Shown here in pieces: positions 56,389-64,000 of a DNA stretch of 64,000 bases (the first letter of the stretch is position 1; every line of letters starts with the position of its first letter). Position numbers and translations under genes: made by a program. Location of the stretch: assembly GCA_011250595.1 (NCBI GenBank), contig JAANMP010000012.1, forward strand, positions 1 to 64,000, read 5' to 3'. The notes beneath the pieces were generated by a model. The model did not search any database. It had not been told where the DNA came from and saw only the letters and a list, made by a program, of their open reading frames with translations. The stretch comes from Bacillus sp. MM2020_1 (GTDB lineage Bacteria > Bacillota > Bacilli > Bacillales > Cytobacillaceae).

Positions 56389-57627
56389 TTAAGGAACCAT
56401 TCCAAGAACCCAGTGTGGAAACATGCTGGGTTCTCTTTTCGCAAGTGCTTTAAGCCATGTTTCGGCTCTTTTTCGATGTCCTCTAAATCTCTTATATTTA
56501 CACATTGCCCATTTGGTTAGTCTCCGATTTACACAATCAATTAAGTATTTAACTGCTGATGGATTGTACTTAGTGAAGTAGTTGAGCCAACCTCTAATCA
56601 TTGGATTTACCATCTCTGCTATGATTTCGATATTGCAACCAGTATACTTATGAATATTCATTGCCTTTATCTTGCTACGGAAAGATTTCCCGGACTTTTT
56701 ACTAACTGATGGAAGAAAATTAAATTGTAGTCTTCCTAACCTGTCTTTGATGAAAATCCTTCGAAAAGTGTAGCCCAAGAAGTCAAATTCCGTAACTGGA
56801 TACTCATTTACCCTATCCTTATCTTTGCAGTAGACAATCTTTGTCTTTTCCGGATGTAATTCCAGTTTGCATTCTTTTAACCGCTGATTGAGTTTTCTCA
56901 GTATGTCCCGAGCCTCTTCTTCCGATTTGCAGTGTATGATGGCATCATCTGCGTACCGTTCAAATGGCGCTCGTGGATTTGTTCGCACCATCCACACATC
57001 GAACGCATAATGCATAAACAAGTTCGCAAGAACTGGACTTATTACTCCACCTTGCGGTGTTTCCGAACTTCTTTCAATCTTACGATTTTCCGAATCCATA
57101 AATGGTGCTTTGAGCCATCTTTCGAAATACATCCTTATCCATGACTCTTTTGTGTGCTTTTGAACAGCTCGCATTAATAATTCATGATCAATATTATCGA
57201 ACAATCCTTTAATATCGAACTCAATGACATAGTCATATTTCCAGCACCTTTTTCTTGCTTGTCCAATAGCGTCAATGGCTGATTTATTTGGACGGTATCC
57301 GTAAGAGTCTACATGAAATATCGGTTCAACCTTTGGTTCTAGATACATTTTAACTACCATCTGTGCGACTCTATCCTCGACTGTTGGAATACCAAGTCCT
57401 CGTTTCCCTCCAGTTTTCTTGGGTATTTCAACTAACTTAACTGGTGGGGGAAAATAGCTACCGGAACTCATTCTATTCCAAACTTTATAAAGGTTTCCTT
57501 TGAGATTCTTCTCAAATTCCTTTATGTCTTGTCCATCAATTCCCGCACTACCTCTATTCGCTTTTACTCTTTTAAAGGCTGTTAGTACAACATGTTTTGA
57601 GATTTTAAATGGCTTACTCTCTTTCAT
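56389..57627 (-). CDS. ltrA: Inner intron-encoded reverse transcriptase/maturase (LtrA-like)
   Basis: A 412-aa protein with reverse transcriptase motifs including the catalytic R-Y-A-D-D-A, the R-G-L-G-I-P-T-V-E-D-R-V-A-Q motif and T-P-Q-G-G-V-I-S-P. A maturase (X) domain with W-L-N-Y-F-T-K-Y and a C-terminal G-I-I-M domain (R-K-R-A-E-T-W-L-K-A-L) follow. There is no HNH endonuclease. The start is the ATG at 57627 after AGGAGG. All catalytic positions look intact. Confidence 0.92.
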   Translation of the reverse strand: MKESKPFKISKHVVLTAFKRVKANRGSAGIDGQDIKEFEKNLKGNLYKVWNRMSSGSYFPPPVKLVEIPKKTGGKRGLGIPTVEDRVAQMVVKMYLEPKVEPIFHVDSYGYRPNKSAIDAIGQARKRCWKYDYVIEFDIKGLFDNIDHELLMRAVQKHTKESWIRMYFERWLKAPFMDSENRKIERSSETPQGGVISPVLANLFMHYAFDVWMVRTNPRAPFERYADDAIIHCKSEEEARDILRKLNQRLKECKLELHPEKTKIVYCKDKDRVNEYPVTEFDFLGYTFRRIFIKDRLGRLQFNFLPSVSKKSGKSFRSKIKAMNIHKYTGCNIEIIAEMVNPMIRGWLNYFTKYNPSAVKYLIDCVNRRLTKWAMCKYKRFRGHRKRAETWLKALAKREPSMFPHWVLGMVP

Positions 57628-58142
57628 CAAATCCTCCTGTTCCCACAGTTGTTATCAGATATTGAGTTGAATGATGGTGCCCCTTCGCTCCATTGTCATT
57701 ACAACAACTTCATTACTACTACGAGCACCTCCGCCCCTGTACCACGCTTCGCTATTTCGACCTTGCTTTTCTGTAGCTTGTGACTTTTCGCTTAACATCG
57801 TGATGCAGGTTCCTGTGTTTCACATCAGAGCCTGATATACACTCATGTCGCCTTAATACCGTTTGCCGAACAGTCAGCCTTCCAGGTTATCTTCTGCTCT
57901 TATCCTTGTCTAGTGGTGAACAACAAGTTTTGACAAAGCTTTACGTTATCGATACTTCTTCAGCGATTCACTTTCGTTCATCTTTGTATATCTTACATGA
58001 TTGTTTTAATACAACCTTTTCCCTAGACGCTTACTACCACAACTCTTTATTGCAGCAGCTTAGGGTTGTTTGATGGATTTGCCTGGTACAATCTCCATCG
58101 AGGGACCTTCCCTCATCTCTGATGTGCCTTTCACAGCACACC

Positions 58143-58176
58143 ACCACCGTACATACGGTTCCGTATACGGCGGTTC
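58143..58176 (-). ncRNA. Domain V of the outer group IIC intron
   Basis: A 34-nt hairpin that begins GAACCGCCG and ends ACGGTGGT. The triad at the base of the stem is C-G-C, the form found in group IIC. It overlaps the stop codon of the outer reverse transcriptase by two bases. Confidence 0.85.
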
Positions 58177-59455
58177 AATTTATATTACAGTGTGTACTTT
58201 TAGATAATGTTCTAAAGCGGGGGGAAGTCCCCTCTGCTTTAGTCTTTTGTTTGAGATTGCTCTTTGGACTACTTTTGATAGTCCAATGAACCGATAGCCT
58301 TTTCCGGCAGAAGGTTAATCCTTTCGCTTCTTCCTCAGGAATCCCTAATTGGATAAGCGATTTTATTTGTTTCTTTGGTACCTTCCATTGCTTCCAGATG
58401 ATGACTCTAATTCTGGAGCGAAGCTTCTTATCTATCTCACTCATTGCTGTTTTCATATTCGAGATTCTAAAGTAATTAACCCACCCAAGTATGACTTGTT
58501 TCAGTTTTAAAATTCGGAAGTCTAGCGGAACACTCCAGTTTCGCTTTGTTAATTTTCGAAGCTTTCTTTGAAACTTCTGTATTGACATGGGATGGGGTCT
58601 TACTTGATACCTCTTGTTTTTAGTATCGTAATAATACCCGAAACCTAAGAATTTTAAATCTTTTGGGCGAGAGATTTTGCTCTTCTCCACATTGACTATC
58701 AACCCTAATTTCTTTCCTATAAATCTCACGATTGATTCCATCACCCTATTTGCCGCTTTCTCACTCTTCACAAAAATGAGGGCGTCATCAGCGTATCTCA
58801 CGAATTGGAACCCTCTACTTTCTAGTTCCTTATCCAGTTCGTTCAACATAATATTACTCAATAGTGGGCTTAGATTCCCTCCTTGCGGAGTTCCAACAGG
58901 TGTTTCTTCATATTTCCCTTTCACCATAACTCCACTGACAAGATATTTTCTTATTAGAGAAATGACATCTCCGTCATCTATTGTGTTAGAAATGATTCGC
59001 ATGAGTTTATCGTGATGGACTGTGTCGAAGAATCTTTCAAGGTCAATGTCCACTACCCAATCGTGTCCGTTATTCAGAAATTCCAAGCTTTTTATAATTG
59101 CCATCTCACAACTTCTTTTTGGTCTAAAGCCGTAACTAAATTCACTGAACTGCTTTTCAAATATCGGACTGAGAACTTGATGAATGGCTTGTTGGACTAC
59201 TCTATCCACTACTGTTGGTATTCCCAACTTGCGCATCTTGCCATTTTCTTTTGGGATTTCCACTCTTAAGGCAGCTTGTGGTTGGTATTTTCTTGTCCTG
59301 ATGCGCTGACGTAATTCATCCTTGTTCTCACGCAGATATTGCTTTAGTTCTTCGACTGTTACTCCATCGACTCCACTTGCACCTTTATTTTTATAGACAC
59401 GCAGGTAGGCTTCGTTCATATTTTGATTACTTAGAATCTGTTCTAAAAGTTCCAC
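58175..59455 (-). CDS. ltrA: Outer intron-encoded reverse transcriptase (group IIC type)
   Basis: A 426-aa protein of the short group IIC type: N-terminal M-N-E-A-Y-L-R-V-Y-K-N-K-G-A-S-G-V-D-G, R-K-L-G-I-P-T-V-V-D-R-V-V-Q-Q, G-T-P-Q-G-G-N-L-S-P, R-Y-A-D-D-A-L-I-F, and a maturase domain with I-L-G-W-V-N-Y-F-R. It has no endonuclease domain. The start is GTG at 59455 after AAGGAG. It appears complete; the frame runs into domain V. Confidence 0.92.
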   Translation of the reverse strand: MELLEQILSNQNMNEAYLRVYKNKGASGVDGVTVEELKQYLRENKDELRQRIRTRKYQPQAALRVEIPKENGKMRKLGIPTVVDRVVQQAIHQVLSPIFEKQFSEFSYGFRPKRSCEMAIIKSLEFLNNGHDWVVDIDLERFFDTVHHDKLMRIISNTIDDGDVISLIRKYLVSGVMVKGKYEETPVGTPQGGNLSPLLSNIMLNELDKELESRGFQFVRYADDALIFVKSEKAANRVMESIVRFIGKKLGLIVNVEKSKISRPKDLKFLGFGYYYDTKNKRYQVRPHPMSIQKFQRKLRKLTKRNWSVPLDFRILKLKQVILGWVNYFRISNMKTAMSEIDKKLRSRIRVIIWKQWKVPKKQIKSLIQLGIPEEEAKGLTFCRKRLSVHWTIKSSPKSNLKQKTKAEGTSPRFRTLSKSTHCNIN

Positions 59456-59954
59456 ACTCGTTTCTCCTTCCCTCTCACGTAGTAAGTGATAGCTCCATTC
59501 TGGTTAGCCTTTGAGATACGCTCATACTTTCACCATTAATACATTCGGAGTACGTCACTTGCGCATTCGTGGTGTTGAAACACTATAAATTGTTCAGCCC
59601 TTCATGAATTACTTCATTACTATGACTTCTGCTGACTTCTTGCGGCAAACCTTTTTCGACTGTACCTATGTACATCCGCAAGTCCTCCCAGGGTAAGGCA
59701 ACTATCTTTCCTCTTTTACTCGCCTGATTTACCCTACAAAGTTACGCACATCTTTTGGACTTTGACTTGTGTTGGAGCCTTATCCCTTTGTAGAGCCTTA
59801 GTATCAGATTTCTGTTCGTCGAGCCAAGATTTTATTCCACGCTTCCTCTAGCCCTTACCTCACGGTAAGTACCTTGCGCTTCCTTAGTGGTTGGACGATG
59901 TGTACCCCCACAGTGGACTTTCACCACCTAGATAGATGCCATGCCTGGCACACA

Positions 59955-59984
59955 ACAAAAAAAGGGGGGATTTTCTCCCCCTTT
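59955..59984 (-). terminator. nrdJ terminator, site of the IIC intron insertion
   Basis: AAAGGGGG/CCCCCTTT-type stem with an AGAAAAT-like loop and a run of seven T on the minus strand. The intron's first G is right after the TTTTTTTGTT. Confidence 0.87.
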
Positions 59985-59996
59985 AAGTAAAACGTA

Positions 59997-62555
59997 TTAT
60001 AGACCACATTTTAATTGGGCACCACAGTTTGTACATGTATTGCAGCCACCCATTTCTTTTACCTTCCCAGTTCGGCAGACCGGGCAAGTATTACCTACTT
60101 CAGATCCGATTGTTACACTTGTTGAGCGAAGTTCACTGATGGTATCAACAAGGACAACGTGCTGCTTCGGTTTTTCATTAAAAATTGATAATTGTTCAGT
60201 GGTATTTTCTTCTGCTTTAAGTGTTAGCACCTGAGAATCGCGTGAACCATCAACATAAACAGTTCCACCCTTTGCACCGCCGCGATATAAACGCTGGTAT
60301 ACCTTTTCAACCTGCTCTACGCTATACCCTTTTGGTGCATTGACTGTTTTACTGATGGAGCTGTCAATCCAGCGCTGGATGACACATTGAACATCCGCAT
60401 GTGCATCCGTCGAGAGTTCCATCGATGAAATAAACCAATTTGGAAGATTGTTTGGATCTGCTTCTGGATGCTTTTCTAGATATTCTTTTACGATATCCGC
60501 TTTTACTTCGATAAATTTACCGAGACGTCCGCTTCGGAAGTAAGAGAATGAGAAATAAGGTTCAAGCCCTGTGGAAACACCAACCATGGTCCCTGTGGAT
60601 CCCGTTGGTGCAACAGTTAGTAAATGTGAATTTCTAATTCCGTTTATTAATATAGATTCGCGGATATCATCAGGCATTTTCTTCATATATCCTGTATCGA
60701 TGAATGCTTGTCGTAATCGATTGGTTTCATTTGGTGTTTCACCAGACAAGAATGGGAAGCTTCCCTTCTCTTTTGCCAATTCAATTGATGTTCTATATGC
60801 AGTAGTTGCAATGATTTCAAATACTTGGTCAACGAGTTTGTTACCTTCCGGTGAGCCATATTCCGTTTCACAATAAATCAGCATGTCATGCAAGCCCATT
60901 ACTCCAAGCCCTACACGTCGTTCACCAAGAGCCTGCTTTTTATTTTCTTCTAGGAAGTATGGAGTAGCATTAATAACGTTATCCTGCATCCTTACGCCCA
61001 CAGCTACTGTTCGCTTAAGCTTTTCAAAATCAATCGTTTTTGTTTCTTTATCAGCCATTTCTGCCAGATTAACTGCTGCAAGGTTACAGACGGAAAATGG
61101 TGCAAGAGGTTGTTCTCCACATGGGTTTGTTGCGACAACCTGTTGTCCATAGGCTTTTGCATTCGTCATGTCGTTTGCATTGTCGATAAAAAATATTCCC
61201 GGTTCTGCTGAGTAGGTTGCACAAATATTGATTAAGTTCCAGAGTTCTTTCGCTTTGAACTTTTTGTACACTCGTACTTTATATCCAAGTTTTTCCCACT
61301 CACGGACATCACCAACTTTATGCCATTCTTCATTATAAACTTTCATTTCCTCTTGATTGTATCGTTCAACATATGGGAAACGAAGTTCATAGTCGCTATC
61401 GTTTTCAACAGCTTCCATAAATTCCTTGGTTAAACAGACAGAAATGTTCGCCCCTGTAAGGAACTCAGGATTATGGACAGTGTAGTTACCACCCGTTAAT
61501 AATTTTTCTTCTGCGTCAGCAATGATGTTTGCATCAAAGCCACCGAAGCCAGGAATGTTTTTATAATTTACAATTCCCTGGTACATTGCAGTTTCTCTTA
61601 GAGTTAGCGGGGTGAACTTTAACTTATCTTTAGCAAGTTTTTTTATTGTTTCATCATTTGTATTTTCAATTAAAAATCGAAGAATTCTAGGATTTTGCAT
61701 CTTTGAAATAATAAATTCAATAATGTCTGGATGCCAGTCAGCCAACATAATCATCTGAGCTCCACGTCTTGATCCACCCTGCTCAACCAAATGCGTCAAC
61801 TTCGCGATATCATCCAACCATGAAACCGAACCAGATGATTTCCCATTCACGCCTCTAGCCAAAGTATTACGAGGTCTCAGAGTCGAACCATTTGTTCCCA
61901 CACCGCCGCCGCGGCTCATGATTTCCATCACTTGCTTACGATGATCCGAGATGCCTTCTCGTGAGTCGGGAACGAACGGCATTACGTAGCAATTGAAGTA
62001 AGTAACATCCGTATCTGCCCCGGCACCGTAAAGAACGCGTCCTGCAGGAATGAAGTTCATATTAACAAGCTCTTGATAAAACCGTTCTGTCCATTCTCTT
62101 CGCTTCTCTTCCGTCTCTTCGACCGAAGCAAGACCAGTTGCATTCCGCTTCGCGATTTGCTCGTAGAAGAGCTCCAAAGGCTTTTCAATGACATCTAATG
62201 ACCTGTCTATCACACCAGTTGCAGCTTCTTCAGGATCATCGAGCACTCCCCTAAATTCCTCTTCTACTAAAACTTTCGCTCTTTTCTTTTCCCAGTCGAT
62301 TTCCTTGATATATCCAAGACCTCGTGCTGGAAATTTTGGATCCTCTTTAATAGTCAAAACAACAAAGTCACCGTTAGTAAGAGTAATTTTTGCAGTGTCT
62401 TTAAAAGTATAGCGGTCTAACATGACCAAACGGGAAACACCCTTGTGAGTTATTTTCATATCTGGGGTAACTGGATGTACCTGAGGGAATAAGTGAACAT
62501 CCTCATTCAACCTTTCAAAATCAATATTCATTGTTTGTCTAAAAACTACAGACAT
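59997..62555 (-). CDS. nrdJ: Adenosylcobalamin-dependent (class II) ribonucleotide reductase
   Basis: Reduces ribonucleotides with an adenosylcobalamin radical, with or without oxygen. The 852-aa protein has the class II core: N-P-C-G-E-Q-P-L-A-P-F-S-V-C-N-L-A with the active-site Cys, the radical-region N-x-E motifs, and a C-terminal Cys-rich zinc-ribbon tail with C-P-V-C, C-N-T-C and C-T-N-C-G. The ATG at 62555 follows AAGGAG. Two NrdR boxes lie upstream. In B. subtilis this spot holds mntR, so nrdJ is an insertion relative to it. Confidence 0.95.
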   Translation of the reverse strand: MSVVFRQTMNIDFERLNEDVHLFPQVHPVTPDMKITHKGVSRLVMLDRYTFKDTAKITLTNGDFVVLTIKEDPKFPARGLGYIKEIDWEKKRAKVLVEEEFRGVLDDPEEAATGVIDRSLDVIEKPLELFYEQIAKRNATGLASVEETEEKRREWTERFYQELVNMNFIPAGRVLYGAGADTDVTYFNCYVMPFVPDSREGISDHRKQVMEIMSRGGGVGTNGSTLRPRNTLARGVNGKSSGSVSWLDDIAKLTHLVEQGGSRRGAQMIMLADWHPDIIEFIISKMQNPRILRFLIENTNDETIKKLAKDKLKFTPLTLRETAMYQGIVNYKNIPGFGGFDANIIADAEEKLLTGGNYTVHNPEFLTGANISVCLTKEFMEAVENDSDYELRFPYVERYNQEEMKVYNEEWHKVGDVREWEKLGYKVRVYKKFKAKELWNLINICATYSAEPGIFFIDNANDMTNAKAYGQQVVATNPCGEQPLAPFSVCNLAAVNLAEMADKETKTIDFEKLKRTVAVGVRMQDNVINATPYFLEENKKQALGERRVGLGVMGLHDMLIYCETEYGSPEGNKLVDQVFEIIATTAYRTSIELAKEKGSFPFLSGETPNETNRLRQAFIDTGYMKKMPDDIRESILINGIRNSHLLTVAPTGSTGTMVGVSTGLEPYFSFSYFRSGRLGKFIEVKADIVKEYLEKHPEADPNNLPNWFISSMELSTDAHADVQCVIQRWIDSSISKTVNAPKGYSVEQVEKVYQRLYRGGAKGGTVYVDGSRDSQVLTLKAEENTTEQLSIFNEKPKQHVVLVDTISELRSTSVTIGSEVGNTCPVCRTGKVKEMGGCNTCTNCGAQLKCGL

Positions 62556-62661
62556 GAGAACAACTCCTTAATTATAAAATCTACCTATTGTGCTAAATCT
62601 AGCAGGTTTACGCTATATCTAGTTGGTTTGTATTTTTAGGTTATCATAGCACACCCGAAGA

Positions 62662-62710
62662 AATCAATATATAGTACCGAAAATATTTTCGACACCACTA
62701 TATATTGTAT
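62662..62710 (-). promoter_or_regulatory. Tandem NrdR boxes of nrdJ
   Basis: Two near-palindromes, TCAATATATAGTAC (62664-62677) and CCACTATATATTGT (62695-62708), match the NrdR box (acaCTATATATTGt) with centres about 31-32 bp apart, three helical turns. An extended -10 (TGCTATGAT) lies just downstream on the minus strand. NrdR should repress transcription here in response to ATP and dATP levels. Confidence 0.8.
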
Positions 62711-62854
62711 TTAGAACCAGTAATAATCATTTTGTCAAACGCAAAAAATAATAGAATTAAAAGTAAACCAAAGCTATTAGATGATTTCCGGCATAATTCA
62801 GGAAAATTTAACAAAATTCGCAGGTTGCTTCTTTACATTTATAGTTTTTTACAA
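62711..62854. other. Gene-free stretch between nrdJ control region and lipM
   Basis: AT-rich, with no ORF with a ribosome binding site and no recognisable structured RNA. No cobalamin riboswitch elements are visible. Confidence 0.4.
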
Positions 62855-62879
62855 GAAAAAAGCGACGAATCCGCCGCTT
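62855..62879 (-). terminator. Terminator of lipM
   Basis: An AGCGGCG/CGTCGCT-type stem (one mismatch), then TTTTTTCTTG on the minus strand. Confidence 0.7.
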
Positions 62880-62883
62880 CAGA

Positions 62884-63720
62884 CTATCTCTTAAAATTCC
62901 ATTCATCACTTTCATAGCGCTCTTTTGCAATTTTTTCAACGTATGCTATTTCTTCCTGAGTTAATTGATAAGGCTCCAAGTCAATATTTAGACCTTCCGC
63001 AAAGCCTTTATAAAAAGCTTCCTTTGCTTCCTCAAGTGATATTTTCCTTGGACTAATAGCATTAATCGCAACTGCTTTATCCTTAAAAGCTTTTCTCATT
63101 CGTTCCTTAACTCTCTCACTCGGATATTTAAATAAACTAAAGAGCTTATCTTCATCTAGATCTAGCAGAATAGAGCCGTGCTGTAGGATGACTCCCTTTT
63201 GCCTTGTTTGTGCGCTCCCGGCAACCTTCCTGCCTTCCACCACTAGTTCATACCAGCTTGGAGCGTCAAAACAAACTGCAGAGCGAGGGTTTTTTAAAGC
63301 CTCCCTTTCTTCTGCTGTTTTTGGGACAGCAAAATAAGCTTCAAGTCCCAAATGATGAAATCCTTTTAAAATCCCTTCAGAAATAACTCGATACGCCTCT
63401 GTCACCGAATTAGGCATTTCGGGGTGTTCTTCAGAAACAATGACACTATAAGTAAGCTCGTGTTCATGGAGAACCCCACGTCCTCCTGTAGGTCTTCTGA
63501 CAAAACCAAGTTGATGAGCCTTGACCGCGTCCATATCAATTTCCTTCTCAACCTTTTGAAAATATCCTACCGACAGCGTCGCCGGATTCCAACCATAGAA
63601 TCGAATCACTGGAGGAATTTTCCCTTCACTATGCCAATCGAGTAACGCTTCATCTAAAGCCATATTAAAAGATGGTGAACTATTTCCAGTATCAATAAAA
63701 CGCCAAACTTCTTTTTTCAT
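62884..63720 (-). CDS. lipM: Octanoyltransferase LipM
   Basis: Transfers octanoate from acyl carrier protein to GcvH, the first step of lipoate synthesis in Bacillus. The 278-aa protein is in the biotin/lipoate ligase fold family, with R-R-x-T-G-G-R-G-V-L-H and the catalytic Cys in [12 protein letters not shown]. The Lys in G-R-K-V-A-G-S-A-Q is conserved. Lipoate is the cofactor of BkdB. It is next to the yqhL-like gene as in B. subtilis. Confidence 0.94.
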   Translation of the reverse strand: MKKEVWRFIDTGNSSPSFNMALDEALLDWHSEGKIPPVIRFYGWNPATLSVGYFQKVEKEIDMDAVKAHQLGFVRRPTGGRGVLHEHELTYSVIVSEEHPEMPNSVTEAYRVISEGILKGFHHLGLEAYFAVPKTAEEREALKNPRSAVCFDAPSWYELVVEGRKVAGSAQTRQKGVILQHGSILLDLDEDKLFSLFKYPSERVKERMRKAFKDKAVAINAISPRKISLEEAKEAFYKGFAEGLNIDLEPYQLTQEEIAYVEKIAKERYESDEWNFKR

Positions 63721-63912
63721 TATAAAACCTCATTTTTTTATAATTATTTCGTGTTTAAGTCTACCAAAATCTGATATAGATTCAAAATAAGATGTTTCTG
63801 CTATAATTAATAACGTAATTTGAAAAGTTTTTTTGCATTCATCTTTATCTTTATAGGATAGACTTATATAATAAATATTAGTGCAGCATAGCTTGAAAGG
63901 GGCAAAAAGAAG

Positions 63913-64000
63913 TTGAATTCACTTTATCCATTATTAATCATCATCGTCGCAGTTATCATTTATTCCGTTTTCACTTTTTTCTATCAGAAAAGGATTGTTA
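63913..64000 (+). CDS. yqhL: YqhL-like protein, N-terminal fragment cut by the window end
   Basis: Only 29 codons from a TTG start after AAAGGGG are present. They encode an N-terminal membrane helix (L-L-I-I-I-V-A-V-I-I-Y-S-V-F) and then basic residues. In B. subtilis yqhL, a membrane-tethered rhodanese, is divergent from lipM at this place. The rhodanese domain would lie beyond the window. Confidence 0.6.
   Translation, partial: MNSLYPLLIIIVAVIIYSVFTFFYQKRIV

Larger units (their letters stand above)
56301..58141 (-). mobile_element. Inner group II intron, nested between domains V and VI of the outer intron
   Basis: It starts GTGTG at 58141 and ends CTACTCGAC at 56301. Joining the flanks gives GGTGGTG|TGAGAGGGG, the usual DV-to-DVI junction of IIC introns. 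The intron's own domain V is the 34-mer at 56341-56374 with an A-G-C triad. A CACCAC element at 57913-57918 can serve as EBS1 to pair with the GTGGTG (58142-58147) just before the insertion point. Size 1841 nt; classes D or E are possible from the reverse transcriptase type. Confidence 0.87.
56258..59953 (-). mobile_element. Outer group IIC intron (interrupted by an inner intron)
   Basis: The 5' end GTGTGCCAGGCATGGC (starting at 59953) is a typical group IIC beginning and abuts the T tract of the nrdJ terminator, the usual target type of this class. Domain V is the 34-mer 58143-58176 with a C-G-C triad. Domain VI (56258-56300) ends CTACTCGAT at 56258 and folds as GAGGG...AAAATAA/TTATTTTCCCTC. 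The inner intron splits DV and DVI. Without it the length is 1855 nt, normal for IIC. Confidence 0.87.

Noticed and set aside
56258-59953. Two independent group II introns in simple tandem
   Set aside because: No separate domain VI with a proper end follows the outer domain V before the inner intron begins, while one lies beyond the inner 3' end and restores the consensus junction.
62556-62720. Cobalamin riboswitch before nrdJ
   Set aside because: The leader is short and AT-rich with no B12-box sequence. The visible elements are NrdR boxes.
1-64000. CRISPR arrays, tRNA or rRNA genes, prophage genes, IS elements
   Set aside because: No regularly spaced repeats, cloverleaf-like sequences, rRNA signatures, phage genes or transposases were seen on reading the window. 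The only mobile DNA seen is the intron pair and the intergenic repeat.

Overview
The window is a chromosomal segment of a low-GC, endospore-forming Gram-positive bacterium of the Bacillaceae. It carries spo0A, spoIVB and a complete spoIIIA operon, AGGAGG-type ribosome binding sites with frequent TTG and GTG starts, and the B. subtilis yqhL-to-yqiW gene order. A Neobacillus-like species is my guess from general resemblance; nothing here fixes the genus.

Layout. (1) 1-18.3 kb, mostly minus strand: bacilliredoxin brxB, a large lipoprotein, then the branched-chain keto-acid pathway. The order of transcription is bkdR | ptb-bcd-buk-lpdV-bkdAA-bkdAB-bkdB | mutA-mutB-meaB. A textbook sigma-54 -24/-12 element precedes ptb and fits the sigma-54 activator BkdR. 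The adenosylcobalamin-dependent methylmalonyl-CoA mutase genes follow the bkd terminator and would take propionyl-CoA carbon from Val and Ile to succinyl-CoA. (2) 18.3-33.5 kb: a glycerophosphodiesterase, a YycC-type small protein, spo0A, spoIVB, recN, argR, tlyA, dxs, ispA, xseB, xseA, folD, nusB, asp23/yqhY, accC and accB, as in B. subtilis. (3) 33.8-39 kb: spoIIIAA-AH, the mother-cell side of the forespore feeding channel, with a sigma-E-like promoter.

(4) 39.1-50.6 kb is the accessory region. Between spoIIIAA and efp, where B. subtilis has only yqhV, sits a complete System I (Ccm) cytochrome c maturation cluster: ccmE, F, H, an N-terminal-type ccmI, A, B, C, D and G. Two unrecognised membrane-anchored proteins of similar architecture are part of it, with a two-heme cytochrome c, a four-helix membrane protein and a PCYCGC-motif lipoprotein. 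Bacilli normally use System II (ResBC/CcsBA). The lipoprotein frame is interrupted by one in-frame UGA at 49281-49283. It lies in a would-be Cys-x-x-Cys motif, the frame stays open for 44 more codons, and a hairpin of bacterial SECIS type follows. I read it as a selenoprotein with a U-x-x-C motif. Its CxCGC...H...C core and C-terminal half resemble the CcmH of the same cluster.

(5) 50.6-64 kb: efp, papA, yqhR, yqhQ, yqhP and yqhO in conserved order, an NlpC/P60 hydrolase, B12-dependent ribonucleotide reductase nrdJ with paired NrdR boxes, octanoyltransferase lipM and the start of a YqhL-like gene. Between nrdJ and the NlpC/P60 gene lies a nested pair of group II introns. A group IIC intron (56258-59953) sits against the nrdJ terminator. 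A second intron of another class (56301-58141) is inserted inside it, exactly between domains V and VI, so the pair is a bacterial twintron in which both reverse transcriptases look intact. No tRNA, rRNA, CRISPR array, prophage or IS element was seen.
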